Source: a virus
DNA length: 45,392 nt
Virus record (IMG/VR): IMGVR_UViG_3300021602_000011
Span: 1 to 45,392 of that record
Direction: 5' to 3' (one strand)
Position numbers and translations under genes: made by a program
Part shown: in pieces, positions 30,625 to 39,185 of the stretch
Numbering within the stretch: the first letter of the stretch is position 1
Layout: every line of letters begins with the position of its first letter
The notes under the pieces: generated by a model
Database searches by the model: none
What the model was told of the DNA's origin: nothing
The model's input: only the letters and a program-made list of their open reading frames with translations

Positions 30625-31731
30625 ATGCCAAGTGCAACCGAATCTGACGAAATAGTGGAGTCGTCAACCACAGGAGAAGTAGACGTTAACAAAGAAGCAG
30701 TTTCGTCAACTGCGGAAGAAGGGAAAAGTGCTGCTGCGTCTAAGGTGACGAAAACCCTTGAAGATGTCGTACAGAGTGTCTTCAAATCGCAATCGTCCGG
30801 CGAGAAAGAGGAAGCAGAGAGTGGTGTTCAAAGTTTGAACAAGACCTCAGAAAAGAAAGAAGGAGAAGAGACTAAGGAGGAAGAAGTGGATGCCTCGGAG
30901 TCTCAGGATAAGAAGGGTGAAAAGGTTGAGGAAGAGAAGAAGAAGGAAGAGGACAAAGGTCCAATTCCTTATGCAAGGTTCGAAGAGGTTAACAAGGTTA
31001 AGGTGGAGCTAGAACAGCAGTTCGAACAGCTCAAGCCACTTCTTGAAGCACAGCAGAGCGTTATTGACCATTGCACAAAGCATAATATATCCGAACAGCA
31101 GTTCTACTACTGGATGGATGTTGCTGCGATGGTTAATAGTGATCCTGCCAAGGCGATGGAAACGCTTAAGCCGATTCTGGGCCAGTTGCAAGGTTTCTCG
31201 GGGGACATTCTCCCGCAAGATTTGCAAGAGTTAGTGGACAATAACGAGATTCCACTTGCTGTTGCGAAGAGACTAGTCGCTGCTGAGAGTCGCGAGAAGT
31301 TTGGACAAGGCAAAGCTAAGATGACTGAGCAGCAGATGCAGGCTCAACGTCATCAGCAGTTTGTGTCTGAGTTAACTAATTCGATGAACTCTTGGCTTGG
31401 AAGTCAAAAGACTTCTGATCCAGACTTTCAGCCTAAGAAAGGTGAAAGTGAACCAGATGGAAAGTTTGAATTCTTCTTGCATAAGTTTAAGGCTGAGGCA
31501 GAGGTGGTTAAACCAAAAAACGCTCAGGAGCTTGTTGCTCTTGCGGATAAGGTTAAGACTAGTCTTGGTTCAGCCTTCGAACGAATGTTTCCCAAAGCCA
31601 AAGCTACCCGGACTATTCACTCCAGTCGATCAACCACAAGTGGGAATGGTGCTCCCAAGACATTGGAAGAAGCAATCGAACAACAAGCCGCTAAGAACGG
31701 TATTGCTTTTACCGCACCAAAAAGGAAGTAA
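30625..31731 (+). CDS. Capsid scaffolding protein, 368 aa
   Basis: Placed between portal and coat, it has the composition of scaffolds: a Glu/Ser/Thr/Lys-rich disordered N-terminus (to about 120), then coiled-coil helices (RFEEVNKVKVELEQQFEQLK near 125-145, and AKMTEQQMQAQRHQQFVSEL near 225) and a basic Ser/Lys-rich C-terminus that may bind coat. Dispersed palindrome copy 9 falls in the disordered part (VQSLNKTS near residue 70). The assignment rests on position and composition, since scaffolds have little sequence conservation. Confidence 0.78.
   Translation: MPSATESDEIVESSTTGEVDVNKEAVSSTAEEGKSAAASKVTKTLEDVVQSVFKSQSSGEKEEAESGVQSLNKTSEKKEGEETKEEEVDASESQDKKGEKVEEEKKKEEDKGPIPYARFEEVNKVKVELEQQFEQLKPLLEAQQSVIDHCTKHNISEQQFYYWMDVAAMVNSDPAKAMETLKPILGQLQGFSGDILPQDLQELVDNNEIPLAVAKRLVAAESREKFGQGKAKMTEQQMQAQRHQQFVSELTNSMNSWLGSQKTSDPDFQPKKGESEPDGKFEFFLHKFKAEAEVVKPKNAQELVALADKVKTSLGSAFERMFPKAKATRTIHSSRSTTSGNGAPKTLEEAIEQQAAKNGIAFTAPKRK
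30821..30845 (+). repeat. Dispersed palindrome copy 9 (intragenic)
   Basis: Arms GTGGT / AAGAC around core GTTCAAAGTTTGAAC (30826-30840). In frame inside the scaffold gene, encoding VQSLNKTS as in the giant gene. Confidence 0.9.
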
Positions 31732-31739
31732 ATAAGTTT

Positions 31740-32783
31740 ATGCCAGCACTAGGACTAGCAGTTGCTACGGATATCGCCTCCGCTGCACTTGATTTTCACG
31801 TTCGAGGCGATGCACTGTTGCAGACGCAACAAAAACGGCCTCTTCTTGCGTTTCTTGAAGAGGGAAAAGAGACGTTCCCGGGTGGGAAGCAGTATATCAC
31901 GGAACCAGTTCAGGGTGCTGTGATGAATGATACGGCTGGTTTCTTTGCGGGGTATTCGCAGGATGACCAGTTGGCTTTCACACAAGCAAGCAATTTGTTG
32001 CGTGCACAGGTTCCATGGAGGGAATGTCATGCAGGGTTCATTATCACTCACACCGAGTTGAAGCAGGATGGGATTACGGTGACGGATGGGGAGAGCAAGA
32101 CTTCAGATCATAGTGATGTAGCTCTGACTCGGCTCACTGCGATTCTGAAAAACCGCTTGAATGACTTTAGTGAGTCATGGGCGCGTGCAAAGAACTCGAT
32201 GTTGTGGGCGGATGGAAGTCAGGATGCCAAGCAGATTCCTGGAGTGCAGAGTCTTCTGATGGATGATCCGACAGCCGGGAATACTGTTGCGAGTCTGAGC
32301 CAGAACACGTATACTTGGTGGCGTAATCGTGCCAAGATTGATCTGGGTTTTTCAGCGGAGAATCAGACTCTCACGAAGTTCCTGCGTAACGAGATCATTC
32401 AGTTGACCCGTTTCGGTGGTCAACCGAATAAGATTCTGTGTGGAAGTCTCTTCTGGGACGCCATCATGCAGGAGGTTGAGAAGAAAGGGTTGTATACGAT
32501 GACAGGGTTTAATGGAAAGACTGACATTGGAATGCAACGGATCGCCATTGCGGGTATTGGTGAATTCGCGTATGATCCTAGTTTGGACAACCTTGGTCGC
32601 TCTAAGTTCGCGTATGTGTTCGACTCTCGTCGGTTGAAGCTCATGCCGATGGATGGTGAAGAGAATAAGACCTTGGAACCTGCTCGTCCGTATCAGTATA
32701 TGGTTATGCTTAAGAGCATGACGTATACGGGTGGTATGGTTATCACTCAGCCCAATGCGATGGGTGTGTACGCGATTGCGTAA
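31740..32783 (+). CDS. Major capsid protein, HK97-fold candidate, 347 aa
   Basis: The likely coat protein by position after the scaffold gene and by composition: helix-beta alternation, low Cys, Gly-rich loops (FLEEGKETFPGGKQYITEPV near 40-60; NDTAGFFAGYSQDDQL). Trp/Ala-rich RAQVPWRECHAGFIITHTEL, ARAKNSMLWADGSQDA near 145-160 and LGRSKFAYVFDSRRLKLMPM near 290 resemble coat-like segments of this type of virus. It starts 8 bp past the scaffold stop without a clear SD, yet the gene should be the most expressed late gene. Confidence 0.8.
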   Translation: MPALGLAVATDIASAALDFHVRGDALLQTQQKRPLLAFLEEGKETFPGGKQYITEPVQGAVMNDTAGFFAGYSQDDQLAFTQASNLLRAQVPWRECHAGFIITHTELKQDGITVTDGESKTSDHSDVALTRLTAILKNRLNDFSESWARAKNSMLWADGSQDAKQIPGVQSLLMDDPTAGNTVASLSQNTYTWWRNRAKIDLGFSAENQTLTKFLRNEIIQLTRFGGQPNKILCGSLFWDAIMQEVEKKGLYTMTGFNGKTDIGMQRIAIAGIGEFAYDPSLDNLGRSKFAYVFDSRRLKLMPMDGEENKTLEPARPYQYMVMLKSMTYTGGMVITQPNAMGVYAIA

Positions 32784-32817
32784 GGAACAAATCAAAGAAG
32801 AAAAGGAAAGAACGATA

Positions 32818-33483
32818 ATGAAAAAACTTCTTGTAAGTGTTTGGGTAATGGTGGGCTTGCTCACCGCTACGGCACAGAATTTCGAGTCACAGAATTTGCT
32901 TTCTGTGAGTTCGATTTGCGTGTCCAATACAATCAATGTGACGAACATTCTCAGCGCGAGTGTTGGGGCTGGGACGAACGTTGATGGGACGATCTGGACG
33001 AACTTGGCTGGAGTGCGCGTGATTGCGGCTACGACCACATCCACGAACTCCATCTCGGGTGTGATCACAACCAATGCAAGTAAGGTGAATTTGTTCAAAG
33101 ACATTTCACTGGCTGCGTTGGTTGATCGTGAAGGTCGTTTCCCTGCGCTGGCGTGGGCAGCAACGAATACCTTGCAAAATTGGCAGCAAAGTCCTGCGAG
33201 TTTGTTTGTGAAACTCAACGGGCAGAGTGGTGCTAACTCGGCAGTGACGTTTGTGCTGACTCCGGTTCCGGACGGGGTGAATGAGAGTACAGCGGCTGCG
33301 GATTTGTGGTCATTCTCGGTGACGGCGACCACAACAACGCCTGTGACGCTTCTTACAAATCTTCCGTTGTATAAATGGATGGGGTGTAAGACGCTTCGGT
33401 TGCGGTCAGTGACCAATGGGGATACTGATGCTACGAGTCGAGTGGACATTCTGGCTTTGAGTGTGAACTCAAACGTTCCATAA
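32818..33483 (+). CDS. Signal-peptide-bearing putative head decoration protein, 221 aa
   Basis: Start set at ATG 32818 after a purine-rich AAGGAAAG. The N-terminus is a clear Sec signal (MKKLLVSVWVMVGLLTATAQ; cleavage likely after ATA). The mature part is Thr/Ser/Asn-rich and beta-sheet-like (SISGVITTNASKVNLFKDIS, SAVTFVLTPVPDGVNESTAA), ending in LSVNSNVP. Its place next to the coat gene suggests a decoration protein; the signal peptide is then unexplained. It is directly followed by a terminator-like hairpin. Confidence 0.7.
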   Translation: MKKLLVSVWVMVGLLTATAQNFESQNLLSVSSICVSNTINVTNILSASVGAGTNVDGTIWTNLAGVRVIAATTTSTNSISGVITTNASKVNLFKDISLAALVDREGRFPALAWAATNTLQNWQQSPASLFVKLNGQSGANSAVTFVLTPVPDGVNESTAAADLWSFSVTATTTTPVTLLTNLPLYKWMGCKTLRLRSVTNGDTDATSRVDILALSVNSNVP

Positions 33484-33503
33484 AGGAGGAGTGATCTGAA
33501 TGC

Positions 33504-33531
33504 GCCGTAGGGGAGTAATATCCCCTACGGC
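33504..33531 (+). terminator. Hairpin after the coat/decoration genes
   Basis: A perfect 11-bp stem (GCCGTAGGGGA / TCCCCTACGGC) with a 6-nt loop, 20 bp past the stop of the gene at 33483. No U-tract, so it may be partial: it could limit read-through so that coat is made in excess of later genes. Confidence 0.7.
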
Positions 33532-33542
33532 TTGCCTCAGTG

Positions 33543-33568
33543 AGAGAGCAGTAGAAACCAAAGAAACC
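33543..33568 (+). promoter_or_regulatory. Repeated leader element, copy 2
   Basis: AGAGAGCAG then TAGAAACCAAAGAAACC, 12 bp before ATG 33581. It matches 30592-30617 at 25 of 26 positions. Its position just after a hairpin may mean it also contains a promoter. Confidence 0.6.
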
Positions 33569-33580
33569 GAAAGATTATTT

Positions 33581-34042
33581 ATGAGTGAAAGCAATGACGG
33601 GATTCCAACAGTTCAGGTGAAGTTGAAGACAGATAAACTTGGGAATAGTATCATTCTCAAGGGAGTGACTCCAGCGGAGTTGATGTTTTTGGTAGCGGAT
33701 AATCACCAGCAAGCTGGTGGAGACCCAGTGGTTGAGCTGGTAAGGGAAAAGAAGAAGGTTGTGGGTGAGGTGGTGAATAGGGACGGAGAAGGACGTCCTA
33801 TTTTGGACGCACAGGAAAACCCTGTGATGGTGAAAGGATGGGTTGACTCGGAAGAAGAGAACTTCCTCAAGATTAGTGCAAAGCAAGAACGTGATCGTCT
33901 TGCTAGGAAGTATGGAAGTAAACGCATTTCAAAGTTTTACCCAGGACCGATTCCGACCTTTCCCACTTCATTTGAAGAAGCTAGGGAAAATGGTATTGGA
34001 CAAGTCACCCCTTCTGAGCGTCTATTAGAAGTTGGCGGTTGA
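33581..34042 (+). CDS. Hypothetical structural-region protein, 153 aa
   Basis: Start set at ATG 33581 (MSESNDGIPTVQVKLKTDKL). A small soluble protein: beta-rich N-terminus (GNSIILKGVTPAELMFLVAD), a charged middle (DPVVELVREKKKVVGEVVN; AKQERDRLARKYG), and a Pro-rich tail (KFYPGPIPTFPTSFEEAREN). Between the decoration and adaptor genes; may join the head or be an assembly factor. No family is recognised. Confidence 0.7.
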   Translation: MSESNDGIPTVQVKLKTDKLGNSIILKGVTPAELMFLVADNHQQAGGDPVVELVREKKKVVGEVVNRDGEGRPILDAQENPVMVKGWVDSEEENFLKISAKQERDRLARKYGSKRISKFYPGPIPTFPTSFEEARENGIGQVTPSERLLEVGG

Positions 34043-34063
34043 ACTCTTGACTAAGGTAAATCT

Positions 34064-34798
34064 ATGGCCAGAGGAACGACATTAGCAAATATCAGAGCAC
34101 TTCTGAAGAGTGAAGTGGGTGATGCTCAGGAGACGAATGACTTTGCAGATGCAGAGTATAATAGACTGCTGAGCACTAAGCAGAAGGATTTTGCTAATGC
34201 GTTTGACTGGCCATTTCTTCAACACCGTTGGGATTTGAGTTGTCCTAGTGGGACGCGGTTTGTAGGGTTTCCAAGCACGGATATTTTGGGATTGACGAAT
34301 CAGGTTATCAATGTGGAGAGGCCTGTGTTGGTTGAAAGGTTCTTTAACACGAAGTATTGGAAGTTGGATTATGGGATTGCCTCGATTCAGTATAACTGGA
34401 GAAACAGCGATAATGATGAGAGGTTAGACCCTATTCAGCGTTGGCAGATTGTGTCCAACGTGAATGAAAGTGGACAAGCTAATAAGCTGGAGGTTTGGCC
34501 TATTCCAGTTACGAACCAAGTGGTGAGGTTCACTGGACAAAGAGTTGTGCAGACGCTATCTGCGGATAGTGACACTGCCGATCTTGATGATTTGCTTTTG
34601 GTCTATTTCGTGGCGGCTGAACGCCTAATGTTGAGGGACCAAAAGAGTGCTATGTATAAGCTAAATCAAGCCAAAGAACATCTTGTTAAGCTTCGTGCTG
34701 GGTATCCGACTAGCGAAGAGCCTATTGTGCTGGGGAGAAAGAGCACATACGAAAGAGACCTTAGAAGAATCACACCATTAGTTATAGTTCATGGCTAA
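34064..34798 (+). CDS. Head-to-tail adaptor (gp4-like), 244 aa
   Basis: A helical adaptor that would bind beneath the portal. Early helices (LANIRALLKSEVGDAQETND, FADAEYNRLLSTKQKDFANA), then a beta core (WDLSCPSGTRFVGFP, ERFFNTKYWKLDYG), and a C-terminal helical part (LVYFVAAERLMLRDQKSAMY) match the usual podovirus adaptor outline (compare P22 gp4 and SU10-type adaptors). Length and position also fit. The stop TAA is directly joined to palindrome copy 10. Confidence 0.75.
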   Translation: MARGTTLANIRALLKSEVGDAQETNDFADAEYNRLLSTKQKDFANAFDWPFLQHRWDLSCPSGTRFVGFPSTDILGLTNQVINVERPVLVERFFNTKYWKLDYGIASIQYNWRNSDNDERLDPIQRWQIVSNVNESGQANKLEVWPIPVTNQVVRFTGQRVVQTLSADSDTADLDDLLLVYFVAAERLMLRDQKSAMYKLNQAKEHLVKLRAGYPTSEEPIVLGRKSTYERDLRRITPLVIVHG

Positions 34799-34823
34799 GT
34801 GGTGTTCAATAATTGAACAAAAC
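34799..34823 (+). repeat. Dispersed palindrome copy 10
   Basis: Arms GTGGT / AAAAC around core GTTCAATAATTGAAC (34804-34818). Begins on the base after a stop codon, exactly as copy 2 does (TAA followed by GTGGTGTTCAATA). Confidence 0.9.
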
Positions 34824-34849
34824 CAATAGGAGAAAGAAGGAAAATAGTT

Positions 34850-35566
34850 ATGCAACCAGTTAGTTACTTTTCGAAAACTTCACAACAGGTGAGTAAACAT
34901 CCTGTTGGATTGGTGAAGTTGGAGTCGACAGCGAATACCGGTGCGACTGCAACTTTATTTGTACAGATTCATGATAGTAGTGTGGTGCCTGCGGAGGGGA
35001 GTGTACCAGTGAAGAGTTGGCCGATTGCGGAGTGCGGGTATAAGGAGTTTAAGAAAGGTGAGTTGAGGTTGACGCAAGGGTTGTATGTGTGTTTAAGCTC
35101 AACGAGGACGACGAAGACTCTTGCAGTGGGAGGGAGTGATTTGCTGGATGTGCTGAGCTTGGAGCTGTTTGACCCTGAGAAGCCAACTGGAACAACGATT
35201 GCTGGGGATGAGACAACCGCCGTGGCCAGTAGGACTCCTTGGGTGACTGCAAGTGGCCCTAAGAGACTTATTGAGGTTGTGGTGAATGATAGTGCTAACG
35301 CACTTACAACTGAGACCACTGCCGCTCCCGTGTATCTTCTTGGCTTTGCACGAGACGCTGCTCCTGCAACTGAAGTTTATCCAGTGTTTTCACGCTTGGT
35401 GAAGTTTGGAGTGAGGAATGTGTTTCAGTTTGGGAATGACGGGTTTGAGATGCGGCATAGGCAGGTGGGAGTTGACTACATTGGGTGTAAGTTAATTCTC
35501 TCGACTACTCAACTTAGCTCGGGAACACTCACAACTGGTTGCCCTATTAAGGTCGAGTATAAGTAA
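34850..35566 (+). CDS. Hypothetical virion protein, 238 aa
   Basis: Beta-rich throughout (LVKLESTANTGATATLFVQI, ELRLTQGLYVCLSSTRTTKT, VRNVFQFGNDGFEMRHRQVG), with the Thr/Ser/Gly bias of tail or spike components. An AGGAG site lies upstream (AGGAGAAAGAAGG). The two following genes encode spike/fibre-like proteins, so it may be a tail hub or baseplate-type component. No family recognised. Confidence 0.7.
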   Translation: MQPVSYFSKTSQQVSKHPVGLVKLESTANTGATATLFVQIHDSSVVPAEGSVPVKSWPIAECGYKEFKKGELRLTQGLYVCLSSTRTTKTLAVGGSDLLDVLSLELFDPEKPTGTTIAGDETTAVASRTPWVTASGPKRLIEVVVNDSANALTTETTAAPVYLLGFARDAAPATEVYPVFSRLVKFGVRNVFQFGNDGFEMRHRQVGVDYIGCKLILSTTQLSSGTLTTGCPIKVEYK

Positions 35567-35570
35567 GAAT

Positions 35571-36824
35571 ATGAAAAAACTATTGAGTTTAGTAGGAATG
35601 TTTGCACTTGGAGTAAGTGCACAGGTTAGTCCACCACCTGCAAGCCAAGCTGAGGTGAATGCTGGGGTTGTGCCGAATAAGTATGTGAGTCCATTAACGT
35701 TGGCTGGAGGAGTTAACAGTGTTATTCTTTACGTGTCACCATCAGGTAATGATTCGACAGCGGTCAGGAATGACGGCTCGCATCCGTGGAAGAAAATTGA
35801 AGTGGCATCTGCTGCTGCAAAGGTGGGCGATTGGATTTATGTGACTGCTGGGGCTTACAACGTTTCCAATCGCATCACCGTGCCAGCATTCGGGGGAATC
35901 TTTGGTGCGGGGAATAATCAGTCCATGCTGACGAACTGGTGTTATCTGACCAATGGCGATGTGTGCATCACGCCGAATACCAACTCGCTTATCTCCGATC
36001 TCTACATTCGAGACGGGCATAAGGGATCGTTTGTGTATCAGGGGGGGATTGGCTGTAAGTCTTACTCAACCGTGCCGGTGAATGCGACCATTCGACGGGT
36101 CTTTCTGGATGGAGCGAGCGACGGGTTTTATTGGAACAATGCAGTCAACGATGCGCCGTCGGTATTGGTGGAAGATTGCCGGGTGGAGTCGGCTTGGGAT
36201 TGCTCGGTCATTGAAACGATAGTTGCTGGACAGTTTTCTCCCGGGAGTTACACCTACAAGGACTGTCATTTTGTGGGCAATCTGGCAGTGGCGTACGGAG
36301 CACAGAGTTCGTATGGCAGTTACAATGGAGCAGCAGGTTCTACAGTGGCATGGATTCGTGGATCAATCTACATGACCAACAATGGTGGAGCAACAGGCAT
36401 CCCGCTTCATGGTGGTAATGCAGTAAACACCAACATAGTTGACGGGACAATACTTTACTCAGTCAAAAGTGGTGTGCGCCAGAATGATGGTTCGTTTGAT
36501 GCTGGACTTGGGGACAGCATTGTGTCAATCTATGGGCCTTTTAATTACACTGGATTAGCGGGAACGGAAACGGTTTATCCGTGGGTGAATCTTGTGCCAA
36601 ACTCAGTGGTTGCCAACGGCATCGCCACCCTCTCCCACGGCACAAACAAAGTCGCTACCGTCTGGGCCAACGCGACGAACATCTTGTCGCTAACTTATTA
36701 CTCGATTGACTCCTCGCAAGCGGTGGTGGGGGTGACGAATATCACGGCCAACGTTTCCTTCTTCATCAAGTCGGAGAACCCAAACGACACCAACAAGGTG
36801 TTCTGGCAGATCGTTAAACCTTAA
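35571..36824 (+). CDS. Putative tailspike with parallel beta-helix, 417 aa
   Basis: N-terminal signal peptide MKKLLSLVGMFALGVSAQVS, then a phage-tail linker (PASQAEVNAGVVPNKYVSPL). From about residue 55 it shows a right-handed beta-helix pattern (LYVSPSGNDSTA, HPWKKIEVASAAAKVGDWIY, VTAGAYNVSNRI, GGIFGAGNNQSMLTNWCYLT, CRVESAWDC), like pectate-lyase-fold or DUF1565 proteins. Such spikes often bind or cut host surface glycans. C-rich codons differ from the upstream genes, suggesting recent transfer. Confidence 0.75.
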   Translation: MKKLLSLVGMFALGVSAQVSPPPASQAEVNAGVVPNKYVSPLTLAGGVNSVILYVSPSGNDSTAVRNDGSHPWKKIEVASAAAKVGDWIYVTAGAYNVSNRITVPAFGGIFGAGNNQSMLTNWCYLTNGDVCITPNTNSLISDLYIRDGHKGSFVYQGGIGCKSYSTVPVNATIRRVFLDGASDGFYWNNAVNDAPSVLVEDCRVESAWDCSVIETIVAGQFSPGSYTYKDCHFVGNLAVAYGAQSSYGSYNGAAGSTVAWIRGSIYMTNNGGATGIPLHGGNAVNTNIVDGTILYSVKSGVRQNDGSFDAGLGDSIVSIYGPFNYTGLAGTETVYPWVNLVPNSVVANGIATLSHGTNKVATVWANATNILSLTYYSIDSSQAVVGVTNITANVSFFIKSENPNDTNKVFWQIVKP

Positions 36825-36831
36825 TTTACCC

Positions 36832-38580
36832 ATGAAACGCTTAATTCTATTTCTCGGATTGACAATGGTTTGTGGGTTGTCTGTTCACGCTGTGCTCATT
36901 ACTGGTAGCGCACAGTTTGGCGATCAGACAACGAGTGTACAGATTGACAACACGGGCAATTACAAGCAGACCAATCCCGTCACTCACGCAAATCTCACGT
37001 TGGGCACGAATGCTCACATCTTTACCACTGACCAGTATAGCAACAAGTTCAAGGTCTTTACTAACTGGTATGGCTATGTTCGCACGAATGGGCAGTATGG
37101 GTATTGGTCGAATGGAGGTTGGTATTCCTCAGACATTTACCATCAACAAGCGCAAGGAGGACCAACCGGGTGGTTTGGCTACACGAACGATCTTTCGTTG
37201 CTATCATCTTATTGGAGTTTTTCAGACACGATCTATGGTCGGTTTGCAGGCAATGGTAATGCACTAACGAATCTCAATCTGGCGAGTTCTGTAAGCACGA
37301 TTGGCGACGTGCTGACGAACAACCGCGTCGGCAATGTGGCGCTGCTGGGGACGTTGACGAATACGGGCGCGGTCAATCTGGGCGGCAGCTTGGCGGTGAA
37401 TGGAAGCCAAACCAACTTTGGTCGCTATAATCAAATGGGTAAGTTCGGAACCGTTGGATGGTTTGGTGCGCTTTACGACACCAACACCGGAGTGTTTAGT
37501 TTTTCCAGATCGTCAGATGGCTCTTCGCAGGTGAGCATTGCTCCAACCATCGTGAGCGCCAATACCGCTATGCGCACGTCGGGAGCTTTCGACAATTACG
37601 GGCAGACGGTGTCTTTGAACGTGGGCACTGCAAACCATGCTAAAATTCTCGTCGGCGCATCGCTATCCACAACGGTGGCAGACTTCACGACGAACGCCAT
37701 AAACTTCCTGACCAACGTATTTGCTACATCCCTCACCGCGACGAATGGCAATATCTTCCCAGCCATAGGCACAAACACCTTTGCCATGATCGGTAGCCAG
37801 ACAAACGTAGCCTTCGCTTATGGAGCAAGCACGAATGATGCTGGCACGGCTTACACGACTCCTACGGTTCGATTGAAAGCGTATGGCTCGACCACCAACC
37901 TGATTGATGCCGATCTCACGGCAGGCAACGCCACCATCGGCGGGGCGTTGACGGTGACAGGTGGGCAGACTAATGCGGCCAATATCCAATCCGCCACGCT
38001 TAACACAACTGGCGCTGCCAGAGTCGGAGGAACGTTTTTTGGAGCTACTGATATTAATAGCGCGATATATTACGGCCAGACATTTTACTTCACCGATGGC
38101 GGCAACAACATTTGGCTTTTTAATAAAAACCAAGGCATTGTCTTGTCGTCTAACACTCCGATTCGATGGGCGCGTAGCGCAACAACGTGGAATACACCGG
38201 ACACGCGATTGGTTAATGTGACTACCCCTACAGCGGCCATCGTAACACTAGCCACCAGTGATGGTCTGCCTGCTAATTTTGTCGCCGCCACCATCACCGC
38301 GACGAACGGCATCTCCGGCCTGTGCTCCAATTTACTCGCTTCCACCAGCATCACGTTTCCGGCAACGACGGTCAATTGGACGAATCCATTGCCAGTTAGC
38401 ATCCTGCTCTACATTGTCAATACTGGAGTAACGGGAACAGTGCTCAAGAAAAACGGCAGTCAGATTTCAAGCACCCTGACGACAACGGGCATGACAACGC
38501 TGGGATTGCAGGTGGGGGAATACTTCTCGGAGACTTACACTGTTGGAACACCGACCGCCACTTATCATCCGTTCCCGTGA
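36832..38580 (+). CDS. Putative tail fibre, Asn/Thr-rich, 582 aa
   Basis: Signal-like N-terminus MKRLILFLGLTMVCGLSVHA, then long beta-structured repeats with words such as ATNG, TNTF, GGALTV and LTN (LTGSAQ-like start, LTVTGGQTNAANI near 375, SLTATNG near 300, TITATNGISGLCSNLLAST near 480). It ends in a beta domain (ILLYIVNTGVTGTVLKKNGS, FSETYTVGTPTATYHPFP). The style is that of metagenomic tail fibres linked to Verrucomicrobia-like hosts (impression only). Codons are C-rich and almost free of the ACTAG words common in the backbone. Confidence 0.72.
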   Translation: MKRLILFLGLTMVCGLSVHAVLITGSAQFGDQTTSVQIDNTGNYKQTNPVTHANLTLGTNAHIFTTDQYSNKFKVFTNWYGYVRTNGQYGYWSNGGWYSSDIYHQQAQGGPTGWFGYTNDLSLLSSYWSFSDTIYGRFAGNGNALTNLNLASSVSTIGDVLTNNRVGNVALLGTLTNTGAVNLGGSLAVNGSQTNFGRYNQMGKFGTVGWFGALYDTNTGVFSFSRSSDGSSQVSIAPTIVSANTAMRTSGAFDNYGQTVSLNVGTANHAKILVGASLSTTVADFTTNAINFLTNVFATSLTATNGNIFPAIGTNTFAMIGSQTNVAFAYGASTNDAGTAYTTPTVRLKAYGSTTNLIDADLTAGNATIGGALTVTGGQTNAANIQSATLNTTGAARVGGTFFGATDINSAIYYGQTFYFTDGGNNIWLFNKNQGIVLSSNTPIRWARSATTWNTPDTRLVNVTTPTAAIVTLATSDGLPANFVAATITATNGISGLCSNLLASTSITFPATTVNWTNPLPVSILLYIVNTGVTGTVLKKNGSQISSTLTTTGMTTLGLQVGEYFSETYTVGTPTATYHPFP

Positions 38581-38647
38581 AATTCCCCTTCACTATTGCC
38601 AACATAGAACTAGTAGTCTGGGCTATACGCTGTGGACTTATAAAAAT

Positions 38648-38869
38648 ATGAAAAACGTTCGCTATGAACCAGTCATCACCCTAGGTACTATGATCACACT
38701 TATCACAATGATGATGAGTGTAGGAAGTTTTGTTATGTATAATGAGCATCGTCTTGGTCTTCATGAGGCTATGTTGGCAATGCATGAATATAAGATTCAT
38801 CAACTCCAACTGTCTATAGCCATACACGAAGGTATCTCATTCGAGTCTTTAGTAAAAGCTTCAAACTAA
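38648..38869 (+). CDS. Small membrane protein, 73 aa (lysis cluster)
   Basis: Start set at ATG 38648. One hydrophobic helix (VITLGTMITLITMMMSVGSF) near residues 9-30, followed by a helical, His/Met-rich cytoplasmic or periplasmic part (GLHEAMLAMHEYKIHQLQLS). First of four small membrane/lipoprotein genes; an i-spanin- or antiholin-like role is conceivable. The following gene begins 2 bp later. Confidence 0.6.
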   Translation: MKNVRYEPVITLGTMITLITMMMSVGSFVMYNEHRLGLHEAMLAMHEYKIHQLQLSIAIHEGISFESLVKASN

Positions 38870-38871
38870 TT

Positions 38872-39183
38872 ATGACATTCAAATGGATTACAAACATGGT
38901 TGATAGCTTCAAGTCATTGCTTGGTGTGCCAGCAATGATTATTGATGGATTGTTGTATGCGTTTGTTGCGTTGTTTAGTGCACTTGCTGCTTCTTTTGGA
39001 ACAGACGAAGCAGCAAAGTATCTTGACCCTATTAATCTTTTTTGGCTCAGAACTATCTGCACCGCATCTGGTGCAACTGCTCTTGCGCTTAAAATGTTTC
39101 GTTCAACTTCCTATGCTGATCACCAGAAGACGAGTTCGACTGATGATATAATGTTAATCCAGAAATCAATAGAAAGTAAATAA
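38872..39183 (+). CDS. Holin-like membrane protein, 103 aa
   Basis: Two hydrophobic segments: MIIDGLLYAFVALFSALAAS near 20-40 and NLFWLRTICTASGATALALK near 55-75, with a polar tail (ADHQKTSSTDDIMLIQKSIE). The size and topology resemble class II holins, and the motif ALKMFRS recurs in small podovirus proteins I have seen in this position. No endolysin accompanies it. The role as a holin is an inference from topology. Confidence 0.55.
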   Translation: MTFKWITNMVDSFKSLLGVPAMIIDGLLYAFVALFSALAASFGTDEAAKYLDPINLFWLRTICTASGATALALKMFRSTSYADHQKTSSTDDIMLIQKSIESK

Positions 39184-39185
39184 GA

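Noticed and set aside
32352-33449. Long minus-strand open frame (365 codons) opposite the coat and decoration genes
   Set aside because: It lies antisense to two well-supported late genes and its translation has no folded-looking pattern; a shadow of codon bias.
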